A model generated the notes under the pieces. It was not told the origin of the DNA. It did not search any database and worked only from the letters and a program-made list of their open reading frames with translations. Shown here piece by piece: positions 1 to 6,560 of a stretch of DNA of 64,000 nt. Made by a program: the position numbers and the translations under genes. Source of the stretch: Halodurantibacterium flavum (GTDB taxonomy: Bacteria; Pseudomonadota; Alphaproteobacteria; Rhodobacterales; Rhodobacteraceae); the NCBI RefSeq assembly GCF_042681825.1, contig NZ_JBHUGH010000036.1:14511-78510 (forward strand), in the 5' to 3' direction. Positions within the stretch are counted from its first letter, which is position 1. Each line of letters begins with the position of its first letter.

Positions 1-39
1 GGCGAAACGCTCGTCTTCCTGATCCGCAAGAAAGGCTAG
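1..39 (+). CDS. 3' end of an unidentified gene (partial)
   Basis: The first 39 bases read in frame 1 as GETLVFLIRKKG followed by TAG, consistent with the C-terminus of a plus-strand gene that starts before the window. Twelve residues are too few to name a family. Its TAG stop shares the tetranucleotide CTAG with the TAG stop of the convergent ferredoxin gene at 36, so the two genes would overlap tail to tail by 4 nt. That tight fit is the main reason to believe it is real. Confidence 0.4.
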   Translation, partial: GETLVFLIRKKG

Positions 40-2048
40 TTGCGGTAGTCGTCGCTTGTGCGCACCCGCGGACGCGGGGCGCCTTCGTGCGGGTCGAAAC
101 CGTCATTCACCACCGATTGCACGCGGCAGTCGTCGCACATGGTCAGGACGCGCAGCCGCGCCTCGCCGGCCGGGCCGGCGAACATCCAGTGGTCCGACAG
201 CTTTGCCTGCACCCGTTCGATGCTCGATCGCGTACCAAAGGCCTTGCCGCAGGATGTGCAGCAGAACGGCTCTTCCTCTTTCAGGATGCGGCGCGGCTGG
301 TTCCATGCGTCAAAGTCGATCCGCGGTTCCAGGGTGATGGCGGTTTCCGGGCAGGTCGCGGCGCAAAGCCCGCATTGCACGCAGGCGCTTTCGGTAAAGC
401 GCAGCATCGGCTGGTTCGGGTTGTCGGCCAGCGCGCCGGTCGGGCAGACCCCCACGCAGGACAGGCAAAGCGTGCAGGCCGCCGTATCCAGCACCACGGC
501 GCCAAAGGGCGCGCCGGCCTCCAGCGGGATCTGCCGCGCGGGCGAGGGCGCGGTCTGGTTCATCTCTTCGAACGCGGTGGTGAGCAGGCTGCGCTTGGCG
601 CCGGGCGCAAGGAAGGACGACCGTTTGTCCCGTGCCGCCGGGGCAGGGGGCCAGAGCGCGGCCTCCATCGCATCGGGATCATCGGCCTGAACAAGCGCGA
701 TTGTGCCCGCCCCATGACCCATGGCGCTGCCGGTCGTGGCCATCAGGTCGAGCGTCGCCTCCAGCCCGCCGATGTCGTGGCGCGGGCGGTGCGGCGTCAG
801 GATGCGGACGACCCCGGCGCCATAGGCAAGCGCCGCGGCCATGATTTCCGGGCCGATCTGCGTCACCTCGTTCACCAGCACCGGAATGACATGCGCGGGC
901 AGGCCCCGCCCGAACCGGGCCGAGGCGTCGATCAACGGGGTTCCATGGGCATCGTCATGCAACAGCACGACCGGCGCGACCGTGCCGCCGGCCTGATACC
1001 AGGTCCGCAGCAGCGTCCGCAGGCGGCGCGCAAGGCTTTCGACGTCCGGCAGGGCGTAGCTTGCCGCCCCGGTCGGGCAGGCGGCGGCGCATTGGCCGCA
1101 GCCCGCACAGATGTTCGGGTCTATCGCCACGGTGTCGCCCGCGGGTGTGATCGCCCCCGTCGGACAGAGGTCGAGGCAGCGGGTACAGCCCGTCGTCTTG
1201 TTGCGCGAATGGGCGCAAAGCTGCGGCGCAAAGCTGATGAAGCGCGGCTTGTCAAACGTGCCGACCATGCCGGCGGCCTGCCGCAGCGTTTCGGCCACGG
1301 CCACCGGGTCGCGGGGATCGGCCCGGAAATAACCAGGACGCAGATCATCCGCAGGGAACAGCGGGCGACCGCCGGTCAGGTCGATCACCAGATCGCAGCG
1401 CGACACCGCACCGTTCCGCGCGCCCTCGAACACCAGCGTCTGCCGGGATGAAGGGGCGGGCGCCGCATAGGCATCGACCGTCAGTTCAAATGCGCCCAAG
1501 ACGCCCTGCGCCTTGCGGATCTGCCCCTGCAACACGGGGAACACCGTGCGGCGCGGCGGCGTGACCGTTGCCCCCGGCACGATCAGCACCGTCACGTCCA
1601 GACTGTCGGCAAGGGTGGCCGCCGCCGCAACGGCCTCATCCCCGGCCCCGAGGATCAGCGCAACGCCCGCGCTTTCCATCGAGGTGATCTCATACGGGTT
1701 CGCCTCTTCGGCGGCGGCGGCGATCAGGGCGGCCATCTTGGGCCCGGCGGCGCGGGCATCTGCCGACCAGCCGCCGGTTTCGCGGATATTGGCAAAGAGG
1801 ATATCGGTCACGCCATGTTCTTCGGCGACTTCCTCGAACAGCGGCTGTTCCTGCGTGCAGGCGACCGTGACCGGCACGCCTTCGGCCAATGCACCGCGAA
1901 AGCGGTCGAGCTGGGCGCGGCAAAGCTGTGTCGCGCCTTCCGCGATCCTCCCGCAGCCGGCGCGTTCCAGGGCCCGTTCGTCCAGCGGCATCGTCCCTTC
2001 GCACGAACAGGTCAGAATAAGGCGCGGAGTGGCGGGCATGGCTGGCAT
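36..2048 (-). CDS. Multi-cluster 4Fe-4S ferredoxin-type protein of the formate dehydrogenase locus
   Basis: A 670-residue protein. The middle carries a pair of 4Fe-4S motifs (CTRCLDLCP, then CAGCGQCAAACP), the second half another pair (CTLCLSCVGVCP, then CVQCGLCAATCP), and the C-terminus has CCTSCGKAF and CDDCR cysteine pairs that look like an extra metal site. There is no signal peptide or clear membrane segment, so it is probably cytoplasmic. Proteins of this architecture sit divergently beside the FDH accessory genes in Rhodobacteraceae. A role in electron delivery or cluster/cofactor maturation for FDH is inference from context; the exact function is not known to me. The start at 2048 (MPAMPATP) has nearby alternatives a few codons in. 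Confidence 0.85.
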   Translation of the reverse strand: MPAMPATPRLILTCSCEGTMPLDERALERAGCGRIAEGATQLCRAQLDRFRGALAEGVPVTVACTQEQPLFEEVAEEHGVTDILFANIRETGGWSADARAAGPKMAALIAAAAEEANPYEITSMESAGVALILGAGDEAVAAAATLADSLDVTVLIVPGATVTPPRRTVFPVLQGQIRKAQGVLGAFELTVDAYAAPAPSSRQTLVFEGARNGAVSRCDLVIDLTGGRPLFPADDLRPGYFRADPRDPVAVAETLRQAAGMVGTFDKPRFISFAPQLCAHSRNKTTGCTRCLDLCPTGAITPAGDTVAIDPNICAGCGQCAAACPTGAASYALPDVESLARRLRTLLRTWYQAGGTVAPVVLLHDDAHGTPLIDASARFGRGLPAHVIPVLVNEVTQIGPEIMAAALAYGAGVVRILTPHRPRHDIGGLEATLDLMATTGSAMGHGAGTIALVQADDPDAMEAALWPPAPAARDKRSSFLAPGAKRSLLTTAFEEMNQTAPSPARQIPLEAGAPFGAVVLDTAACTLCLSCVGVCPTGALADNPNQPMLRFTESACVQCGLCAATCPETAITLEPRIDFDAWNQPRRILKEEEPFCCTSCGKAFGTRSSIERVQAKLSDHWMFAGPAGEARLRVLTMCDDCRVQSVVNDGFDPHEGAPRPRVRTSDDYRN

Positions 2049-2065
2049 CCTGTGCTGGCGGTCTG

Positions 2066-2090
2066 CTTGCCCTTGCCGGAGACGGGCAAG
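2066..2090. promoter_or_regulatory. Inverted repeat between divergent FDH-locus genes
   Basis: CTTGCCC at 2066-2072 and GGGCAAG at 2084-2090 form a perfect 7-bp inverted repeat with an 11-nt centre, inside the 77-bp gap that separates the minus-strand ferredoxin gene from the plus-strand accessory operon. Its position suits an operator or leader hairpin serving one or both directions. No known regulator consensus was recognised. Confidence 0.3.
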
Positions 2091-2125
2091 GTGCGTTAGG
2101 CGCTATGTAACCCCGCAGGAGGCGA

Positions 2126-2857
2126 ATGTCACCCATGCCGACCGTCCAGACCAGCCCTCTGGTTCTTCCGCCGCCGTTCACGCAGGTAGCGGCCGATGGC
2201 AACGCGCTGCAAGAGGCGCTGCGCCTTGCGCCCGTCGAAGGTGCCGGAAGCTTTGTTTACCGCTGTGCCGGGGGCGTCTGGTCGGTCGCCGTGGTTCTGG
2301 AACCGGAGGTCCCGCTGGCCACCGCCCGTCTTGCCGTCTTTGCCGGAATGGGGGCGCTTGGCGACGCGCTTGCGGCCCATTGCGCGCCGGAACGTTCGGT
2401 CCGTTTCGATTATCCCGACGGCATCCGCTACGACAAGGCGCGCCTTGGCGGGGGGCGGCTGTCGGTGCCGCAGGGCTGCGCCGAGGATCAGGTCCCCGAC
2501 TGGCTCGTGTTTTCCGCCGAACTCATCGCGGATCGGGATCATCTGGCCGATCCTGGTGTCTTTCCCGACAGCACCTCGCTGAAAGAGGAGGAGTTCGACG
2601 GCCCCGAGGCGATCATGGAGACCTTTGCCTCTTACCTCATGCTCTATTTCGACCGGTGGAAGCATCAGGGCTTTGCCGCCGTCGCAGAACGTTATCTGGC
2701 GCGGATCGACCCGCCGATGCTCAGCGGGACGCGCGTGCTGGAAGACGGCGATCTGGTCGAACGGACGCCGGGCGGGGCCGAGCGCCGCATCCGCCTTGCC
2801 GAAGGGCTTGCCGCCTGCCGCTGGCGCGATGCCGAGCGGGACGGGCCGCGTCTGTGA
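2126..2857 (+). CDS. Biotin/lipoate protein ligase-like family protein (DUF4444-type)
   Basis: A 243-residue soluble protein resembling the biotin/lipoate A/B ligase-like family that occurs only beside formate dehydrogenase accessory genes in this lineage. I do not see a confident ligase catalytic lysine motif, so enzymatic activity is unproven. AGGAGG at 2117-2122 lies very close to the ATG at 2126 and rather far from the in-frame ATG at 2135, so the start is ambiguous by three codons. The stop TGA overlaps the GTG start of the next gene (GTGA), consistent with translational coupling in the FDH accessory operon. Confidence 0.75.
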   Translation: MSPMPTVQTSPLVLPPPFTQVAADGNALQEALRLAPVEGAGSFVYRCAGGVWSVAVVLEPEVPLATARLAVFAGMGALGDALAAHCAPERSVRFDYPDGIRYDKARLGGGRLSVPQGCAEDQVPDWLVFSAELIADRDHLADPGVFPDSTSLKEEEFDGPEAIMETFASYLMLYFDRWKHQGFAAVAERYLARIDPPMLSGTRVLEDGDLVERTPGGAERRIRLAEGLAACRWRDAERDGPRL

Positions 2858-3405
2858 TCCTCTTGCCCCGGACCATCCAGCTCGATCCCTCGGACACGGT
2901 GATCTTTGCCCCGGCGGCAGCACCGGGCGAATGGGCGGTGCCGGGGACCTTTCTCTATCATGGCCGCCCCGCCGGGAACCTGAACCGCAAGGAACAGATC
3001 GCGTTCCGCAGCGGGTTTCTGGGGGTCGAGAGCTTTGGCCATTCCACCCTTGTGACCGTGACCCCCGCCCGACCCGAGGAACGTGCCGCCGTGGTCGAGG
3101 CGCTGGCGGCGCAGTTCGTGGCAAAGCTTGGCGCCCCGGACATCGCGACCGCCCGCCCCGCCGCCGAGGAAGAGATCGCCTTTGCCGAGGATATCTGCCG
3201 CGGCCATCCGCAGGGGACGCTGATCGCGCTCCATCGCGCGCGAGAGGGGGATGATATCCGCGAACAGTTCCGCACCATCCGGCCCCGAGACGAAACCGCA
3301 TTTTCGGCGGGCTATCTGCGCGGCCATGACCGGGCCTTCCACATCATCGAGACGGATGAGGACGATCCCGGCATCGACCTTCTTGATCTGCGAGGTAAGG
3401 AATGA
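2854..3405 (+). CDS. DUF6505 family protein, formate dehydrogenase accessory cassette
   Basis: The 183-residue reading starts at GTG 2854, which overlaps the upstream stop as GTGA. The open frame runs much further upstream, but that extension lies over the ferredoxin and ligase genes. The protein opens with VILLPRTIQLDPSDTVIF and has no membrane segment or cofactor motif that I can identify. The family is defined mainly by its fixed place between the ligase-like protein and DUF6352 in alphaproteobacterial FDH loci. Function unknown; a maturation role is inferred from context only. Its stop overlaps the next ATG (ATGA). Confidence 0.8.
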   Translation: MILLPRTIQLDPSDTVIFAPAAAPGEWAVPGTFLYHGRPAGNLNRKEQIAFRSGFLGVESFGHSTLVTVTPARPEERAAVVEALAAQFVAKLGAPDIATARPAAEEEIAFAEDICRGHPQGTLIALHRAREGDDIREQFRTIRPRDETAFSAGYLRGHDRAFHIIETDEDDPGIDLLDLRGKE

Positions 3406-4394
3406 GGGAGTTCTGGGTCGCAAGCGGCCATCACCTGACCCGGCTGGACGAGGCGGGACGGATGATCGTCACCGACGAATTGCTGCTCGCCTGGCTGGCC
3501 CGCCCCGAGATCATCCCGCCCGACGATGCCTGCGCCGCCGAGCGCGCGCTTTATGCGCGGTTGCGGCAGGACCCGCGCGCGCCTGTTCCGGAAACCGCCA
3601 TCGCCGCGCTTGCCGACCGTGACGCGCAGGAAAACTGGCGCTTTCTTGCGGGATTGCGCGATACGCTGGTCATGGCCGGAACGGTTGAGGCCGCCTATCT
3701 TGCGCTGGTGCGGGAAGGGCGGCGGATGCCGGTCGTCTTTTACGACCAGCTTGTGCAACTGATCCTTCGGAATGCCTTGCAGGGGTGCGAGGATGTCCAC
3801 ACGCTGCGGGCCGCCGAACTCATGTTCCGCGCGCAGCGGGGGCATGTGCGGGACGGCGCATTGATGCTGGCCGATGAGGAACTGGTGTCCGAGATGGAGG
3901 CAGAGCGGCATCAGTCCCCGCTGACCGCGATGCTGTCGGGTGGCGTCGAGGGGCTGGACGTGCTGACCGATGCCAATGCCTGGACCTATTGGAGCAGGTC
4001 CGACGCCCATACGATGGTCCTGAACTTCGGCGGCGATCCCAGGGCGCGGCAGGGTCTGGCGGATGCCATGGCGGCCTTTGTGCGCCATCTGCTGGGCGAG
4101 GCGGTCCGCGTTTCCCCGAAGGTGACCGCCGAGGGCGTCGATCTGCGCTGGTTCGTCGGTCTCGACCAGACGGGGACCGCCATCGGCAACGCTCTCTGGC
4201 ACGGCACGACGCCTGAGGGCACGATCGTCGGGCTCTTCACGCTTGAATTCGAGGATAACGGGTGGGTGCTTCCGTCGGTTCAGGGGCATCCGGTCTGGCT
4301 TATCCTTGGCTTGGATGAGGGCATGAGCCTGCGCATGAAGCCGCAGAATCTTGTGATGGGGCTGCCTCTGGCCGAAGGCCGGGCGCTGCATTAG
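3402..4394 (+). CDS. DUF6352 family protein, formate dehydrogenase accessory cassette
   Basis: A 330-residue protein beginning MREFWVASGHHL, with the ATG at 3402 overlapping the previous stop as ATGA. It has no signal peptide or transmembrane segment and no catalytic motif I can name. The family co-occurs with DUF6505, DUF3305 and DUF3306 upstream of the TorD-type chaperone and FDH subunits. It is presumably cytoplasmic and works on assembly of the enzyme, but this is inference from gene order. The length is in the usual range for the family as I remember it. Confidence 0.8.
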   Translation: MREFWVASGHHLTRLDEAGRMIVTDELLLAWLARPEIIPPDDACAAERALYARLRQDPRAPVPETAIAALADRDAQENWRFLAGLRDTLVMAGTVEAAYLALVREGRRMPVVFYDQLVQLILRNALQGCEDVHTLRAAELMFRAQRGHVRDGALMLADEELVSEMEAERHQSPLTAMLSGGVEGLDVLTDANAWTYWSRSDAHTMVLNFGGDPRARQGLADAMAAFVRHLLGEAVRVSPKVTAEGVDLRWFVGLDQTGTAIGNALWHGTTPEGTIVGLFTLEFEDNGWVLPSVQGHPVWLILGLDEGMSLRMKPQNLVMGLPLAEGRALH

Positions 4395-4403
4395 ACTGAT
4401 CCG

Positions 4404-4922
4404 ATGCCGACCGAAGTTCATAAGCTCGGGCTCGTCGCCCGGTCACGCCCGCCCGCGACGCGCTGGGGGGAACGGATGTTGCAGCCCTTTGCCTTGCTGA
4501 TGCCGGCGCCCGGCATCGAGGCCCGGACCTGCCTGCGCCATGAGGCGAGTATCGAGGACTGGTATCTGGGCGCGCATGACCTGCTGCTGCATTCAGGCGA
4601 CACCTCGCATTATCTGGACAACCTTCAGACGACGCGCCCCTCGGTCTGGGTGGCGCTGCGCCTTGCGCGGGACGCGTCCCGCGTGGCCGTTCATCTGCTG
4701 ACCGTCGATCCCTATGAGGGCGAAGGGCTGGCCGGCGATCCCGGCCTTCTGGTCGCGACGGTCGAGATGCCGGCGGCGCTGAAAGCCGCGCTTGCCGATT
4801 TCACGACCCTCCATCATGTGGAGCTGCCGTTCGAAAAGCGACGCCGCAGCCCCGCCACCCCGGATCAGGACCCACGTGCGCCCCGCATCCTACGCCCCGA
4901 TCAGAAATGGGGGCCGAAATGA
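4404..4922 (+). CDS. DUF3305 domain-containing protein
   Basis: A 172-residue protein beginning MPTEVHKLGLVARSRPPA, ten bases after DUF6352. The N-terminal two thirds form the DUF3305 domain (W and Y rich, for example SIEDWYLGAHDLLLHSGD); the tail is basic and proline-rich. DUF3305 and DUF3306 are almost always adjacent and sit in FDH operons. No enzymatic motif is visible and the function is unknown. The stop overlaps the ATG of the next gene by 4 nt (ATGA at 4919-4922), so the two proteins are probably made in step. Confidence 0.82.
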   Translation: MPTEVHKLGLVARSRPPATRWGERMLQPFALLMPAPGIEARTCLRHEASIEDWYLGAHDLLLHSGDTSHYLDNLQTTRPSVWVALRLARDASRVAVHLLTVDPYEGEGLAGDPGLLVATVEMPAALKAALADFTTLHHVELPFEKRRRSPATPDQDPRAPRILRPDQKWGPK

Positions 4923-5503
4923 GCGACAACTTCCTCGACCGCTGGTCGCGCCGCAAACGGGCCGCCAGCCAGCCCGGGCCGGAGGAGCCGCCGGCGACGG
5001 CGCCGGAGGTGCCCGGGGAAGTACCCGCCGCCGAGCCCCTGACCGAGGCAGAGCAGGAGGCGCTGGTCGCATCGCTGCCCGATATCGAGACGCTGGGCGT
5101 CGAAAGCGATATCCGCATGTTCCTGCAAAGGGGGGTTCCCGCGGCGTTGCGCAATGCCGCCCTGCGGCGGATGTGGGCGCTCGACCCGGTCATCAGCACG
5201 CATCAGGACGTCGCGCGCGATTACGCCTGGGACTGGAACACGCCCGGCGGCGTTCCGGGTCATGGCGGCCCCCTTTCGCAGGAAAGCGTGGCGCGCATGG
5301 TCGACCGGTTCCTCGGCAAGGAAGCCGTGACAGAGCCGGAGGCAGTGGCGACGGGACGACCTGAGACCGGCGAGATCCCCCCTGCACCGGCCGCCGAGGT
5401 TGCAGAAACGCCCGAAGAGCCGATCAATTCCCCTGCCGCGGCGCCTGAACCGGAGCCAAAGGACACTCCGCCCCGCCGCCATGGTCGCGCGACGCCCGCC
5501 TAG
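4919..5503 (+). CDS. DUF3306 domain-containing protein
   Basis: The start is placed at ATG 4919 because it overlaps the upstream stop (ATGA) and gives the usual family opening MSDNFLDRWSRRK; an in-frame ATG four codons earlier is less likely. The result is a 194-residue protein. A central conserved part (about residues 40-115) includes ALRRMWALDPVI, followed by a low-complexity acidic and proline-rich tail. There is no membrane segment. It is the partner of DUF3305 in FDH operons and its function is unknown. A 146-bp non-coding gap follows, so the next gene may have its own promoter. Confidence 0.82.
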   Translation: MSDNFLDRWSRRKRAASQPGPEEPPATAPEVPGEVPAAEPLTEAEQEALVASLPDIETLGVESDIRMFLQRGVPAALRNAALRRMWALDPVISTHQDVARDYAWDWNTPGGVPGHGGPLSQESVARMVDRFLGKEAVTEPEAVATGRPETGEIPPAPAAEVAETPEEPINSPAAAPEPEPKDTPPRRHGRATPA

Positions 5504-5600
5504 AAATCCGGAGAGCATTCATGATTTCGCAAGGTTTTGCGGCAGAATTATGTATTTCTCTTTGTGCATGCCGTGATATGCGATAATCTTGGGAACAAAC

Positions 5601-5630
5601 CAGCCAGGGCGGCACGAACCGCCCAGCCAG
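5601..5630 (+). promoter_or_regulatory. Hairpin flanked by direct repeats in the leader of the FDH structural genes
   Basis: GGGCGG at 5607-5612 pairs with CCGCCC at 5619-5624 around a CACGAA loop, and the arms are flanked by a direct repeat CAGCCAG at 5601-5607 and 5624-5630. The element lies about 20 bp before the chaperone start, downstream of an AT-rich stretch (5543-5590) that contains GATAAT at 5582-5587, a possible -10. A -35 at good spacing is not convincing (TTTGTG, 15-bp spacer). It could be an operator or an mRNA-stabilising hairpin. Confidence 0.4.
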
Positions 5631-5649
5631 TCAGGAAGGGCCGCCGACA

Positions 5650-6261
5650 ATGACATCCGCCAGCCGGGCGCAGGCCGGGCAAGCCGTATCTCAGGATGAT
5701 CTGCTGCGTGCGCAGCAATACGGCTTTATTGCGCGGCTTCTGTCGCAGGCCCCGGACGCCGCGATTCTGGATGATCTGCGCCGCCTCGACCCCGATGCCG
5801 GGACGCCGCTCGGTCAGGCCTATGCAGCATTGGCCGAAAAGGCCGCGACAGCTGATCCCAAGCGTGTCGAGCGGGAATTCTTCGAGCTTTTCATCGGCGT
5901 GGGGCGCGGCGAGTTGCTGCCCTATGCGTCGTTCTATCTGACGGGGTTCCTGAACGAACGTCCCTTGGCCGATCTGCGGGGCGATCTGCGCCTGCTGGGG
6001 CTGGAACGCGCGCCAGGACGGCATGAGCCCGAGGATAACATCGCCTTTCTGTGCGAGGTGATGGCCGGGCTTGCGACGGGCGAATTCGGCGCCCGCGGCC
6101 TTGACGATCAGGTGTTTTTCACGCGTCACCTCGCGCCTTGGGCGGGCCAGTTCTTTGACGACCTGGCCGCAGCGCCCAGTACGGATTTCTACGCCCCCGT
6201 CGCCGGAATCGGGCGTCTTTTCATAGAGATAGAGCGCCGCGCCTTTGCACTTGCGCCATAG
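5650..6261 (+). CDS. TorD/DmsD-family chaperone for formate dehydrogenase
   Basis: A 203-residue all-helical redox-enzyme maturation protein. The family signature is visible as EPEDNIAFLCEVMAGL near residues 120-135, preceded by FELFIGVGRGELLPYASFYLTGF. TorD-type chaperones bind the Tat signal of a molybdoenzyme and hold the apo-protein until cofactor and Fe-S clusters are in. Here the client is expected to be the FDH catalytic subunit 300 nt downstream, which has a twin-arginine signal. It is probably the first gene of the FDH structural transcript, with a promoter in the 146-bp gap upstream. Confidence 0.88.
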   Translation: MTSASRAQAGQAVSQDDLLRAQQYGFIARLLSQAPDAAILDDLRRLDPDAGTPLGQAYAALAEKAATADPKRVEREFFELFIGVGRGELLPYASFYLTGFLNERPLADLRGDLRLLGLERAPGRHEPEDNIAFLCEVMAGLATGEFGARGLDDQVFFTRHLAPWAGQFFDDLAAAPSTDFYAPVAGIGRLFIEIERRAFALAP

Positions 6262-6344
6262 GCGCGGCGTCACGGACCAGTTGGAATTCAAAGATGACCA
6301 AAACGGACAAGGGGCGCGGTGCCCCGCCTGAAAGGGAGGCGAAC

Positions 6345-6557
6345 ATGTCGGAAAAAGGCAGTCAGAACCGGATCGGACGGCGTGGCTTCTTCGGGGCCGC
6401 AGCAGGGGCGGCCTCGGCCGCAGCGCTCACCGCAGGCGGGGCACGCCCGGTTTTCGCCGAGGAAACCGGGGATGAGCGGACCCGCGCCCGCTATCGCGAG
6501 ACGGAGCATGTTCAGGCCTTCTATCGCACCAACCGTTACTACAAGCCGGAGGAATGA
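6345..6557 (+). CDS. Small twin-arginine protein of the formate dehydrogenase region (TIGR02811-like)
   Basis: A 70-residue protein. The start at ATG 6345 is preferred over an upstream in-frame ATG at 6294 because AAAGGGAGG lies 5 nt before it. It carries a Tat-type signal, IGRRGFFGAAAGAASAAAL, then a short polar tail ending RTNRYYKPEE. Small proteins of this kind are encoded directly before the large subunit of respiratory FDHs in many proteobacteria. They may be a membrane-anchoring or assembly partner that travels with the enzyme, but the role is not established. It ends 3 nt before the fdhA start. Confidence 0.8.
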   Translation: MSEKGSQNRIGRRGFFGAAAGAASAAALTAGGARPVFAEETGDERTRARYRETEHVQAFYRTNRYYKPEE

Positions 6558-6560
6558 CCG

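Noticed and set aside
5504..5649. FNR or sigma-54 site ahead of the FDH subunits
   Set aside because: No TTGAT-N4-ATCAA or TGGCAC-N5-TTGC pattern found within reasonable mismatch limits.
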